A DNA stretch of 9,031 bases from Bacteroidia bacterium (GCA_025999115.1 BNWW01000069.1:1-9031), one strand, 5' to 3'. Positions 1-8,714 are shown, counted from the first letter of the stretch. Made by a program: numbers and translations. The notes: generated from the sequence alone by a model not told the origin.

Positions 1-134
1 TTTTCCTGACGGATGTCGAGAACGACAATTTTCGCTCCCGCTTTCACTAAACTTTGAGCGATGCTTCCGCCCAATACTCCGCCGGCGCCAGTTATGACGG
101 CTACTTTTCCGGCTACACTAAATAAATTGTTCAT
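1..134 (-). CDS. Short-chain dehydrogenase/reductase, N-terminal fragment (runs off the left edge)
   Basis: Only the first 44 residues are in the window, starting at the ATG whose complement is at 132-134. They read MNNLFSVAGKVAVITGAGGV and then LGGSIAQSLVKAGAKIVVLD. This is the first beta-alpha-beta unit of an NAD(P)-binding Rossmann fold with the SDR glycine motif TGxxxGxG (T15-G22: TGAGGVLG). The Asp ending the second strand (D41) would usually favour NAD(H) over NADP(H). The N-terminus resembles Bacteroidota SDR enzymes annotated as D-mannonate oxidoreductase (fructuronate reductase type), but the substrate-determining half is missing, so this is only a guess. The gene lies 26 bp downstream of gyrB on the same strand. 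No separate promoter or good ribosome binding site is seen in that gap, so read-through from gyrB is possible. Confidence 0.85.
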   Translation of the reverse strand, partial: MNNLFSVAGKVAVITGAGGVLGGSIAQSLVKAGAKIVVLDIRQE

Positions 135-160
135 GATATTGTGAGTGTAATTTAATATGA

Positions 161-2149
<1,989 letters not shown>

Positions 2150-2162
2150 TCAAAAAAGCTAA

Positions 2163-2194
2163 CAAAGGTAGTGAAAATTTGGGAAACAGCCAAA
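2163..2194 (-). promoter_or_regulatory. Bacteroidota-type promoter of gyrB
   Basis: Read on the minus strand, a -33 TTTG (complement of 2191-2194) is followed after 20 bp by TACCTTTG (complement of 2163-2170). This matches the TTTG/TAnnTTTG promoter form described for Bacteroides. Transcription would start a few bases below 2163, giving a leader of roughly 40 bases before the gyrB ATG. A 7-bp inverted repeat (TGGGAAA at 2180-2186 and TTTCCCA at 2224-2230) begins inside the spacer, but I cannot say that it matters. Confidence 0.7.
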
Positions 2195-2246
2195 ATTTTA
2201 AGATATTGGGGGTGCACGACAAATTTCCCATTAGAAATATATTCTT

Positions 2247-2360
2247 TGCAAATAGATTCCTCGCTACGCTACCAATGACGGCACCGTTTGGGATAATAAA
2301 GGAGCGGAAGTCGCCGGCTTCCGTTCTCCCTCCACCATATTGGTAAGTGTCATTCCGAGT
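2247..2360. repeat. Diverged Bacteroidota intergenic repeat (GATTCCTCGC...GTCATTCC type)
   Basis: The left end contains GATTCCTCGCTACGCT (from 2254) followed by CAATGACGG, and the right end contains GTCATTCCGAGTG (about 2346-2358). Intergenic elements whose ends read roughly GATTCCTCGC...GGAATGAC, in direct or inverted orientation, are common between genes in Bacteroidota genomes. Here the two ends are diverged and enclose a strong small hairpin. The assignment rests on pattern memory and was not checked against other copies, because no second full copy lies in this window. Confidence 0.4.
2301..2329. repeat. Stem-loop inside the intergenic repeat
   Basis: GGAGCGGAAG (2301-2310) pairs with CTTCCG and CTCC (2318-2323 and 2326-2329), with a two-base TT bulge and a seven-base loop TCGCCGG. 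This gives ten base pairs, mostly G/C. On the minus strand it is followed by CTTTATTAT, a poor U tract, so it could weakly terminate minus-strand transcription. On the plus strand no U tract follows. It lies upstream of gyrB and is not at the end of any gene, so a repeat-associated hairpin is more likely than a terminator. Confidence 0.45.
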
Positions 2361-2589
2361 GTTATTTTCTTTCTCGAAACCGGTATTCTGTTTATTTTTC
2401 TTATACGTTTTACTTCCCTCTTGCTTCTTTCGACTAAATAACCATCAACAACAGAAACTGTTGAGTCTAATATTTTTTCTGTGGTACGACTGGCTCTGTA
2501 TGTTGCATTAGATCCGCCATTCTGTCGCAAAATCCCCCACGGCACAATCTTTGCAAAACCAAAAATATCGCAATTGCAAAAATAAACCG

Positions 2590-2597
2590 TAAATTTG
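2590..2597 (+). promoter_or_regulatory. Probable -7 element of the TPR gene
   Basis: TAAATTTG fits the Bacteroidota -7 form TAnnTTTG and lies 21 bases before the chosen ATG at 2619. No TTG or TTTG is found at the usual 19-21 bp upstream; the nearest are 13 bp and 36 bp away. An 8-bp palindrome, GCAATTGC, lies at 2570-2577 in the space between. The promoter call is therefore half supported. Confidence 0.4.
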
Positions 2598-2618
2598 CAG
2601 CAGAAACAATTTTCAGTC

Positions 2619-4808
2619 ATGACAAAACAAGAAATCCAATCGCTCTTCGACCAAATAACCGGAGCATTACAGCAAAAACACCTCAAGCAAGCCATCGATT
2701 TGCTTCGTTCCTCTTCGTCGCAACTGCAAAATTGGCAGTTGAACGAAAAATTAGACCCAATAGAAGATACTTACCGATCGATGTTACACTATCTTTCCGG
2801 TGGAATTTCCGACCCTGAACGCGAAAAAGTGCATCGCAGCCTGATTCGTTCGCTGTATCAAGCGGCCGACCAACTCGTTTTTCAAATGAAGACGAGTAAC
2901 GATCCTTCGCTGTTCTACGAAAAACGGCGGACTTTGCATCTTTCCGTTCCCGAAACCGCTTCACAATTGATTCAATCGCTCGAAACCATCGACAACGAAT
3001 TGAGTTTGCAAAATGTGCTGGATAATCCCGATAAAAATAATCAAACCTACGAATTGGAAAGCCAAAAAGAAGATTTGGGTCGGAAAATATTCGCCCATGT
3101 TTGGTTGGGAGATACTTGGACAAAAGACGATAAATCGCTCTGGAGTAAAGTTTTAAAACAACAGGAATCGGAACATCTGCTTGCGCTGATGATTACCGGA
3201 CTTACCCTTCATATCTTGGAACATTTCGACGAACAACGCGCCTCGCTCCTCTTTGCTTCGGCCGAAAGCGACCATCCCGAAATTCGCGAACGGGCCTTGA
3301 TGGGCATCGTTCTTTTTCTCCGCAAATACGATAAACGCTTGTCGCTTTATCCCGAATTGACCGAACGGTTGAATCTGTTATCCGAAGATCCGGCTTTCCT
3401 GTACCGCATCCGCCACATTGTGTTGCAATTTATTTTAAGTCGCGATACGGAAAAAATTACCAAAAAAATCACAACGGAAGTTTTCCCCGAAATGATGCAG
3501 AAAATCGGCCGGAAAATGCAGGAAAAAGAAACGCTGTCGGATTTCGGAGTCATCGATGAAGACGATAAAAATCCTGAATGGCAGAATATTGTCGAAGAAC
3601 CGGGAATACAGGAAAAGTTGCAGGAAATTAGCGAGTTACAGATGGAAGGCGCCGATGTGATGCACTCCTCGTTTATCCATTTGAAACATTATCCGCTTTT
3701 TAACGAGATAAGTAATTGGTTTGTACCGTTTTATGTTCTCGATAATGTCCGCGATAACGACGAATTGCTTCGTTTGGCCAAAGTCCTGCAACGTTCTACA
3801 ATGTTGTGTAATTCCGATAAATTTTCGTTCTTTTTGAGCATTGCTTTTATGCCGGAAAAATACCGAAAAATGATGATTAATCAGTTTTCGGCCGAAACGG
3901 ATGTGTATAAGGAGATGATGGCAGCCGAATTGCCCGATCCGTCGAAAAAAATCGATCACCGCGCCCGCCAATACATTCAGGATTTGTACCGTTTTTACAA
4001 ATTGCATCCGCGAAAAAGCGATTTTGAAGATGTTTTCGCTGCTCCCGTCGAGTTTTATCAAGTGCCGTCGATTTTCCAACTGATTCAAAATCAAGATAGT
4101 TTGATGATGATCGGCGAACATTATTTCCACCGGAATTATTGGAAAGAAGCGATCGAAATTTTTGATAAATTATTGGAAACCGACCCGAATAACGATGTTT
4201 TGCACCAGAAAAAAGGCTATGCGCTACAACAATCGGGACAATTGCAAGCCGCTCTGGAAGCTTATCAAAAAGCCGAATTGCTGAACGCCAATCATTCGTG
4301 GACCATCAAAAAATTAGCCCATTTGCATCGCTTGTTAAAAAATCCGCAAGAAGCCTTGTTGTACTATAAAAAAGCCGAACAATTGAATCCCGACAATCTC
4401 ACGATTCAATTCAATATCGGTCGTTGCCTTTTGGAATCAAAAGAATACGAACAAGCTCTGAAACAGTATTTTAAAGTAGAATATCTGGCGAAAAACAAGG
4501 AAAAAGCCTGGCGCGCGATTGCGTGGATTTCGTTTTTATTGCAAAAATACAATCAAGCCGCCGATTATTTTCAACGTTTGATTGACAACGAACCCAATGC
4601 CGCCGATTATCTCAATGCCGGTCATGTACAATTGGCTATGAATCAACCGAAAGAAGCGATTCGTTATTACACGCTTTCGTATCAAATGGCTAAACAGTCG
4701 CCCGCCGAATTTACGGAATTATTTCAAAATGATGTGCCGGAATTAATCGAAGCGGGTGTCAATCAAGAAATTTTTCCCTTGATTTTGGATAATGTTTTCT
4801 ACGAATAA
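2619..4808 (+). CDS. Large TPR / alpha-solenoid protein of unknown function
   Basis: This 729-residue protein has no signal peptide and no membrane segment, so it is probably cytoplasmic. Its N-terminal two thirds (about 1-490) are helical and rich in Leu, Glu, Lys and Gln, without a catalytic motif that I recognise. Residues about 493-692 form a run of some five to six tetratricopeptide repeats. Telling pieces are [19 protein letters not shown], then [71 protein letters not shown], and [16 protein letters not shown]. TPRs bind partner proteins, so a scaffold or adaptor role is likely, but the partner is unknown. An upstream TTG at 2595 would add eight residues; it is rejected as start because it sits inside the probable -7 element, whereas ATG 2619 ([10 protein letters not shown]) gives a normal start. 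The gene is divergent from gyrB, and its stop overlaps the 3' end of aroC by 10 bp. Confidence 0.88.
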   Translation: MTKQEIQSLFDQITGALQQKHLKQAIDLLRSSSSQLQNWQLNEKLDPIEDTYRSMLHYLSGGISDPEREKVHRSLIRSLYQAADQLVFQMKTSNDPSLFYEKRRTLHLSVPETASQLIQSLETIDNELSLQNVLDNPDKNNQTYELESQKEDLGRKIFAHVWLGDTWTKDDKSLWSKVLKQQESEHLLALMITGLTLHILEHFDEQRASLLFASAESDHPEIRERALMGIVLFLRKYDKRLSLYPELTERLNLLSEDPAFLYRIRHIVLQFILSRDTEKITKKITTEVFPEMMQKIGRKMQEKETLSDFGVIDEDDKNPEWQNIVEEPGIQEKLQEISELQMEGADVMHSSFIHLKHYPLFNEISNWFVPFYVLDNVRDNDELLRLAKVLQRSTMLCNSDKFSFFLSIAFMPEKYRKMMINQFSAETDVYKEMMAAELPDPSKKIDHRARQYIQDLYRFYKLHPRKSDFEDVFAAPVEFYQVPSIFQLIQNQDSLMMIGEHYFHRNYWKEAIEIFDKLLETDPNNDVLHQKKGYALQQSGQLQAALEAYQKAELLNANHSWTIKKLAHLHRLLKNPQEALLYYKKAEQLNPDNLTIQFNIGRCLLESKEYEQALKQYFKVEYLAKNKEKAWRAIAWISFLLQKYNQAADYFQRLIDNEPNAADYLNAGHVQLAMNQPKEAIRYYTLSYQMAKQSPAEFTELFQNDVPELIEAGVNQEIFPLILDNVFYE

Positions 4809-5869
4809 GCCTTTTGGAGCAAGGAATAATCCAATAAAGTAATGGCCGCCATCGCCTCCACGACGGGAACTGCGCGGGGCAAAACGCAAGGATCGTGCCG
4901 GCCTTTGGCTTTCAAAACGGTTTCGTTTCCGAGAATGTTGATGGTTGGTTGTTCTTGCAAAAGCGTAGCCACCGGTTTGAACGCTACGCGGAAATAAATG
5001 TCTTCGCCATTGGAAATACCGCCTTGAATGCCTCCCGAATAGTTGGTTTTTGTTTTAATTTGTTGATTATCGGAATAAAACAAATCGTTTACTTCCGAAC
5101 CTCGGTGATGAACGCCGTCGAATCCCATGCCGTAATCGAATCCTTTGGCCGCATTGATACTCATCATCGCATTCGCCAAAGCTGCATTTAACCGGCCGAA
5201 AACAGGATTTCCCCAACCAATGGGAACATTTTTGCAAACGCAAGCCACTACGCCGCCAATCGTATCGCCTTCGGATTTTACTTGGCGAATCAGTTCAACC
5301 ATTTCTTCAGCCATGGCCAAATCGGGACAACGGACGGGCGTTTTTTCAATATTTCTGAAATCCAATTCCGTATAAGCCGTTTTCAAACGAACGGCTCCTA
5401 CCTGCGAGGTATAAGCTGTAATTGTAATTCCTTGTTGTTGAAGGATTTGTTTGGCAATCGCACCGGCCACTACGCGCGTAATCGTTTCCCGGGCAGATGA
5501 ACGTCCGCCGCCGCGATGGTCGCGATGACCGTATTTTTGAAAATAAGTGTAATCGGCGTGCGAAGGACGGAAAATATCTTTCAAATTGTCGTAATCGGAC
5601 GAATGTTGATTCGAGTTGCGGATCGTAAATCCGATGGGCGTTCCGGTCGTTTTTCCTTCGTAAATGCCGGAAAGAAATTCCACGCGGTCGGCTTCCTGTC
5701 GCGAAGTGGTAATATCGGATTGGCCGGGTTTGCGCCGGTTCAATTCGTTTTGGATGAAATCGAAATCCAATAAAATACCGGCCGGGCAACCGTCGATTAC
5801 CCCGCCGATAGCCTCTCCGTGCGATTCGCCGAAAGAGGTCAGCCGGAAAATATTTCCGAAAGTATTCAT
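4799..5869 (-). CDS. aroC: Chorismate synthase
   Basis: This enzyme converts 5-enolpyruvylshikimate-3-phosphate to chorismate, the last step of the shikimate pathway, using reduced FMN without net redox change. At 356 residues it has normal family length (E. coli 361). The first signature, GESHG, is at 14-18 with the conserved H17. A second conserved histidine, H104, is in RPSHADYTY. The Gly/Arg-rich active-site segment [16 protein letters not shown] spans 114-129, and the C-terminal signature [18 protein letters not shown] spans 324-341. There is no flavin reductase domain, so this is the monofunctional bacterial form that needs reduced FMN from another enzyme. The start lies 3 bp after the slyD stop codon, which points to co-transcription with slyD. 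The 3' end overlaps the convergent TPR gene by 10 bp, and no terminator fits between them. Confidence 0.97.
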   Translation of the reverse strand: MNTFGNIFRLTSFGESHGEAIGGVIDGCPAGILLDFDFIQNELNRRKPGQSDITTSRQEADRVEFLSGIYEGKTTGTPIGFTIRNSNQHSSDYDNLKDIFRPSHADYTYFQKYGHRDHRGGGRSSARETITRVVAGAIAKQILQQQGITITAYTSQVGAVRLKTAYTELDFRNIEKTPVRCPDLAMAEEMVELIRQVKSEGDTIGGVVACVCKNVPIGWGNPVFGRLNAALANAMMSINAAKGFDYGMGFDGVHHRGSEVNDLFYSDNQQIKTKTNYSGGIQGGISNGEDIYFRVAFKPVATLLQEQPTINILGNETVLKAKGRHDPCVLPRAVPVVEAMAAITLLDYSLLQKAYS

Positions 5870-5872
5870 TCT

Positions 5873-6418
5873 TTATGCTTGGCAACCGCAGCCGCAACCG
5901 TTTTCATCGTGTTTGGTATCGCAACTTTCGCAATCGCAACCGTCTTGTTGCGTGATGGCGGCGATTTCTTCGGCTGTAGCTTCGTGAACGTCAATCACTT
6001 CTCCTTCAAAATGTAAGGTTTCACCGGCCAAAGGATGGTTGAAATCCATTACCACAACTTCGGGCAAAATTTCCAAAACCGAACCCATCAAGCGGTTTCC
6101 GTTGGAATCCATCATCGGGAGAGTTACGCCTTCCTTGATGGTTTCGGCGTCGAATTTTCCGTCCACTTCAAAGATATGTTTCGGCAATTCTACCACGGCT
6201 TGATCGTTGCGTTCGCCGTAGGCTTCGGTCGGCGTGAGGGTAAAAGCGAATTTATCGCCTTGTTGCGCATCTGTGAGGTTTTTTTCAAATGCTTCGAGCA
6301 TCATGCCCATTCCGAACAAAAAGGTCAAGGGACGTTCTGCAGTCGCTTTTTCCATCAATTCTCCTTCTACTGTCAAATCGTATGTAAGCGATACAATTTT
6401 TCCATCTGAAATTTTCAT
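5873..6418 (-). CDS. slyD: FKBP-type peptidyl-prolyl isomerase, SlyD-like, with a Cys-rich metal-binding tail
   Basis: This is a cytoplasmic prolyl isomerase and chaperone. The 181 residues show the split FKBP domain of the SlyD family. The first FKBP part is about 1-69, with the SlyD-type segment TPTEAYGER at 62-70. The inserted chaperone (IF) domain is about 70-122. The return segment is VVVMDFNHPLAGETLHFEG at 121-139. The tail from about 158 holds six cysteines (161, 163, 166, 175, 177, 179) and H170, comparable to the metal-binding tail that lets E. coli SlyD bind nickel and other metals. The tail here is short and Cys-rich, whereas the E. coli tail is long and His-rich. No signal peptide is present. 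The gene heads a probable slyD-aroC transcript. A link to nickel enzymes cannot be judged from this window. Confidence 0.93.
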   Translation of the reverse strand: MKISDGKIVSLTYDLTVEGELMEKATAERPLTFLFGMGMMLEAFEKNLTDAQQGDKFAFTLTPTEAYGERNDQAVVELPKHIFEVDGKFDAETIKEGVTLPMMDSNGNRLMGSVLEILPEVVVMDFNHPLAGETLHFEGEVIDVHEATAEEIAAITQQDGCDCESCDTKHDENGCGCGCQA

Positions 6419-6447
6419 GTTTTTTACTTTTTTTTAAAATTGAGCGG

Positions 6448-6455
6448 CAAAGGTA
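6448..6455 (-). promoter_or_regulatory. Probable -7 element of the slyD-aroC transcript
   Basis: The minus strand reads TACCTTTG, identical to the gyrB -7 element, 29 bases before the slyD ATG and within the 63-bp gap behind the DUF2461 gene. A TTG occurs 27 bp upstream, further than the usual 19-21, so the -33 part is weak. Confidence 0.5.
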
Positions 6456-6481
6456 ATAAATAAAACCGGAAAAATAGTTCT

Positions 6482-7177
6482 TCAATCGCAAACCTCTGCA
6501 AAAAACTCGTAAAGCGGTTGCAAAAGGCCAAATTCTTTTTCCATGTAGGGAATCAATTTTTCAGAAAGAAGAAGTTCGTTTCTCGACACTTGTTTGTACA
6601 AATAAATGCCTTTGCGTTGAATCCACGGTTGGAAATATTCATCCAGATTGTTTTTCATCGGACGTTTGTATTCTTCGCCGCCGAGTTGGAAATGGTATTT
6701 TTCGACCAAATGTTGGGTGATTTGCTTGAAATGAGTGGGTTCATACTCCACCATTTCGCGATAACGGGTCATGATTTTCGCTTGCGGATCGTACATTCCC
6801 ATGCCGTAGCCGATGCCGTTTTTCCCGATTTCGAGGTAAAATCCGGGAAACGACAGCCACGTTTGGTCTTGTTTCACAAACGGGCGTTGAAACGAAATCC
6901 ACATTTGGTTTTTGTAGGGCGCTTTATTTTTGGAAAAACGAACGTCGCGATAAATGCGGGAAACCATTTTGGCCGGCCGGAGGTCGATTTGTGCATCCAT
7001 AGCTGCGAAAAACGGCGATAAGGCGGCGGCCAAAGCTTTGAGTGGTTGCAGCACTTCCGATTCGTACACCGGTTTGTGTTCGTCGAACCATGGCTTGTAG
7101 TTGTATTCTTCCAGTTCGGCGAAGAATTGGAAGGTTTCGGGGGAGAAGCCGGCGAATTTGATATTGCTTTGTTTCAT
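6482..7177 (-). CDS. DUF2461 family protein (function unknown)
   Basis: The 231 residues match DUF2461 (TIGR02453) in length and motifs. The N-terminal segment FSPETFQFFAELEEYN is followed by YKPWFDEHKPVYE (27-39), and the most conserved block RIYRDVRFSKNKAPYKN lies at 74-90. A later part has WLSFPGFYLEIG and GYGMGMYDP, also typical. The family is widespread in bacteria, and its biochemical role is not established as far as I know. There is no signal peptide or membrane segment. ATG 7177 (MKQSNIKFAGF) places the first conserved block where the family normally begins. The stop lies 63 bp before slyD, which has its own -7 element, so the two are probably transcribed separately, although read-through is not excluded. 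Confidence 0.92.
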   Translation of the reverse strand: MKQSNIKFAGFSPETFQFFAELEEYNYKPWFDEHKPVYESEVLQPLKALAAALSPFFAAMDAQIDLRPAKMVSRIYRDVRFSKNKAPYKNQMWISFQRPFVKQDQTWLSFPGFYLEIGKNGIGYGMGMYDPQAKIMTRYREMVEYEPTHFKQITQHLVEKYHFQLGGEEYKRPMKNNLDEYFQPWIQRKGIYLYKQVSRNELLLSEKLIPYMEKEFGLLQPLYEFFAEVCD

Positions 7178-7199
7178 CTTTAATTGAATAATTTAGCTG

Positions 7200-7207
7200 C
7201 AAATGTA
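7200..7207 (-). promoter_or_regulatory. Probable -7 element of the DUF2461 gene
   Basis: The minus strand reads TACATTTG 22 bases before the DUF2461 ATG, matching TAnnTTTG. At 19 bp upstream only TTTC is found instead of TTTG, so the -33 half is imperfect. The ATG of a weak plus-strand small ORF (7203) falls within this element. Confidence 0.45.
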
Positions 7208-7388
7208 CGATTTTTTATTTTCAGAAGAAATATTTTTGGAGAGCAAAGCGAAAATGAAACGGCTATATTCACTCAATAACGTTGCAATTATCCAAATGAA
7301 ATCGCTTCAAATGCGCATCAAAAATAATGCTCAGGTTTTGGCGGCGGCCAAGGAAAAATTGTTCAACCAATTTAAGAATATGTTTTGA
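7203..7388 (+). CDS. Small ORF, 61 residues, doubtful
   Basis: The ORF starts at ATG 7203 (MYDFLFSEEIF) and ends with FNQFKNMF. Its second half is Lys/Gln/Ala-rich and could form an amphipathic helix (SLQMRIKNNAQVLAAAKEKL). Codons look fairly normal for this DNA. Against it: there is no promoter or ribosome binding site on the plus strand, the ATG lies inside the probable -7 element of the DUF2461 gene, and it overlaps a rival minus-strand ORF. I recognise no family. Confidence 0.18.
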   Translation: MYDFLFSEEIFLESKAKMKRLYSLNNVAIIQMKSLQMRIKNNAQVLAAAKEKLFNQFKNMF

Positions 7389-7403
7389 TTGAGGGCTTTT
7401 CAT
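7269..7403 (-). CDS. Small ORF, 44 residues, doubtful
   Basis: The ORF starts at the ATG complementary to 7401-7403 (MKSPQSKHILKLVEQFF) and ends with LDNCNVIE. It is the first ATG ORF below the well-formed promoter-like pair at 7456-7486, with a predicted leader of about 45 bases. It is basic and has no clear membrane segment. There is no recognised family and no Shine-Dalgarno sequence, though these are often absent in Bacteroidota. At most one of this and the overlapping plus-strand ORF is likely to be real. The region could instead be a long leader of the DUF2461 gene or a small RNA. Confidence 0.18.
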   Translation of the reverse strand: MKSPQSKHILKLVEQFFLGRRQNLSIIFDAHLKRFHLDNCNVIE

Positions 7404-7455
7404 TCGTTTCAATTTCGTAAAATGGATTAGGTGCTTGTATTAAACAAATACGCCA

Positions 7456-7486
7456 CAAAGGTAAGGCGATGAGCAACACGTGTCAA
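7456..7486 (-). promoter_or_regulatory. Minus-strand promoter-like pair with no obvious gene
   Basis: On the minus strand TTG (complement of 7484-7486) is followed after 20 bp by TACCTTTG (complement of 7456-7463). This is the same -7 sequence and spacing as at gyrB. The palindrome ACACGTGT (7476-7483) lies directly next to the -33 element and could be an operator. The DUF2461 ATG is about 280 bases downstream, with a nearer -7 element of its own. Confidence 0.45.
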
Positions 7487-7499
7487 TAGAATTTGGCCG

Positions 7500-7579
7500 C
7501 TACGTGGTGTTTTTCGATACTTTCAAAAATTAATAGATTGATAGTTAAATGATTGTAATTTTTACTACGTGGCGTTTTT
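7500..7579. repeat. Imperfect direct repeat, two copies 65 bp apart
   Basis: CTACGTGGTGTTTTT at 7500-7514 and CTACGTGGCGTTTTT at 7565-7579 differ at one base. A 7-bp inverted match, ACGCCAC, lies at 7450-7456. The DNA between the copies is A/T-rich and has no ORF. Origin unknown; it could be the remnant of a mobile element end. Confidence 0.4.
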
Positions 7580-7648
7580 TTAAGGACGACAAGTATTAAC
7601 AGTTCCTGCGCTTTCGTAATTGGAAAGTGAAACTCTCAAAGAATTGAC

Positions 7649-7670
7649 AAAAAAACCTCCAATTATTGGA
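7649..7670 (-). terminator. Weak possible terminator of the EamA gene
   Basis: On the minus strand TCCAATAATTGGA is followed by GG and seven T's. The stem has only four usable base pairs around a five-base loop, and the hairpin overlaps the EamA stop codon (7663-7665). The T run is good but the stem is poor. TAATTGGA (7617-7624) is an exact inverted match of TCCAATTA (7658-7665) and could form an alternative, longer-range stem. Confidence 0.25.
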
Positions 7671-8589
7671 TTATCTGTCTTTTCTCTGCCTGCACTTGTG
7701 CATACGATTTACTTTTCGTTACAATATAAACGCCCAAAAAGACAAGCAAGGCGGCGCATGCTTTTACCCATCCAAACACGTCCATCCCCAACATCACGGC
7801 CAAGAGCGACGAAACAACCGGCTGCAAATAGTTATACATACTAACAATCGTCGGGCGTAAAAACTTTTGCCCAACCGGAATAAGCAAATAGGAAACAAAC
7901 GTTGCCAAAACCACTACAAAGATGATTTGCAGATACAGATCTGCCGGCAATTCAGCGTAATTAACCTGAGAAACATCTTTCCAACAGAGCGGAAAACAAC
8001 AAAGCGTAGAAAAAAGGAACATCCATTTCATCAGTGTTACGGGACTGAATTTTAAAATGAGTTTCTTAAATGCAGTCAAATAGAGCGCAAAAGAGAGTCC
8101 GCTCAATAGGCACAATAAATTGCCGGCAACACTGGCGCCTCCCCGTTCGGCCGTATTGCTATTAAATATCAACAGTAAAGCTCCTGAAGCTCCAATAAAA
8201 ACACCAATGGCTTTTTTCCATGTAACCGGTTCTTTCAGGAAAAATGCCGCTAAAAGCATGGTCAGGATAGGGACAATCGTGGTTATGACGGAAGCGTCGA
8301 TGGGCGAAGTGTGCGACAGTCCAACGATAAAAGACATCTGATTAATCAAGATGCCAAACATAGATGCCAGAAAAAGCAGCCCTAAATCACGAAGACTTAC
8401 CTTCTCCTTTTTTGTAAATAACGAGGCTATCCAGAAAAGAATCGCAGCTCCGGCAAAGCGATAAAACGTCAGTGCGAGTGCGGAAATTTCTTCGTGCATT
8501 AGCACTTCTTTGGCGATGGGCGTGTTCAGGCCAAAAATGATGTAAGCTATGAATAAGGAAATGTGTCCTTTGAGATTTTTATCGTTCAT
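7663..8589 (-). CDS. EamA/DMT family membrane permease
   Basis: This is a member of the drug/metabolite transporter superfamily, whose members export or import amino acids, nucleotides or other metabolites across the inner membrane; the substrate cannot be told here. The frame is open from an ATG at 8652 (329 residues), but I prefer the third ATG at 8589 (MNDKNLKGHISLFIAYIIFG). It gives 308 residues, places the first membrane helix at the family's usual distance, and leaves a leader of about 70 bases after the promoter. The extra 21 residues (MFIKKLSKNHRSG...) are basic and not family-like. About ten hydrophobic segments form two EamA repeats. In the numbering of the long form the first covers about 30-163, including FYRF 63-66 and LKEPVTWKKAIGVFIGASGA. 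The second covers about 175-313, with NYLQPVVSSLLAVMLGMD at 274-291. It stands alone and is divergent from the flavoprotein gene. Confidence 0.9.
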   Translation of the reverse strand: MNDKNLKGHISLFIAYIIFGLNTPIAKEVLMHEEISALALTFYRFAGAAILFWIASLFTKKEKVSLRDLGLLFLASMFGILINQMSFIVGLSHTSPIDASVITTIVPILTMLLAAFFLKEPVTWKKAIGVFIGASGALLLIFNSNTAERGGASVAGNLLCLLSGLSFALYLTAFKKLILKFSPVTLMKWMFLFSTLCCFPLCWKDVSQVNYAELPADLYLQIIFVVVLATFVSYLLIPVGQKFLRPTIVSMYNYLQPVVSSLLAVMLGMDVFGWVKACAALLVFLGVYIVTKSKSYAQVQAEKRQIIQ

Positions 8590-8665
8590 GGAGATGAAAA
8601 TAATTTTTTTCATGCCTGAACGGTGATTTTTTGATAATTTTTTGATGAACATGAAGAAATAAGAA

Positions 8666-8697
8666 CAAAGATACTCGGTTGATGGAATATTTCCAAA
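8666..8697 (-). promoter_or_regulatory. Bacteroidota-type promoter of the EamA gene
   Basis: The minus strand shows TTTG (complement of 8694-8697), a 20-bp spacer and TATCTTTG (complement of 8666-8673). Both elements and the spacing match the consensus as well as the gyrB promoter does. A start near 8660 would leave only a few bases before the ATG at 8652, which favours one of the downstream ATGs as the true start. Confidence 0.65.
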
Positions 8698-8706
8698 CGA
8701 TTTTCA

Positions 8707-8714
8707 TATATTTG
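8707..8714 (+). promoter_or_regulatory. Probable -7 element of the flavoprotein gene
   Basis: TATATTTG matches TAnnTTTG and lies 21 bases before the ATG at 8736. A TTG at 8679-8681 is 25 bp upstream, somewhat too far. The -33 region of this promoter would fall within the spacer of the divergent EamA promoter. Confidence 0.45.

Larger units (their letters stand above)
7178..7662. other. Gene-poor stretch between the DUF2461 and EamA genes
   Basis: These 485 bases contain no confident gene. They contain two overlapping small ORFs on opposite strands (7203-7388 plus, 7269-7403 minus), a minus-strand promoter-like pair at 7456-7486, a 15-bp imperfect direct repeat (7500-7514 and 7565-7579), and a weak hairpin with a T run at the end of the EamA gene. 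The part from about 7515 to 7640 is very A/T-rich, and nothing in it is recognisable apart from the second repeat copy. Confidence 0.5.

Noticed and set aside
2171..2230. 7-bp inverted repeat TGGGAAA/TTTCCCA near the gyrB promoter as an operator
   Set aside because: The arms are short and 37 bases apart in A/T-rich DNA; chance is likely.
2595..2618. Upstream TTG start adding eight residues to the TPR protein
   Set aside because: The TTG lies inside the probable -7 element TAAATTTG, so it would not be in the transcript; ATG 2619 is the better start.
2264..2695. 143-residue ORF on the minus strand
   Set aside because: Its first third is antisense to the well-supported TPR gene and Cys-rich in a shadow-like way. 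The rest crosses the repeat and hairpin, and no family is recognised.
3636..4130. 164-residue minus-strand ORF inside the TPR gene
   Set aside because: It is antisense to a coding sequence with clear repeats, and its composition is that of a reverse-frame shadow (rich in His, Phe and Ile).
5346..5897. 183-residue minus-strand ORF overlapping aroC
   Set aside because: It is Arg-rich and lies in another frame of aroC, whose signatures are complete. It is a shadow frame.
8590..8652. Longest start of the EamA gene (21 extra residues)
   Set aside because: The extension is basic and not family-like, and the predicted transcription start near 8660 leaves almost no leader. It cannot be fully excluded.
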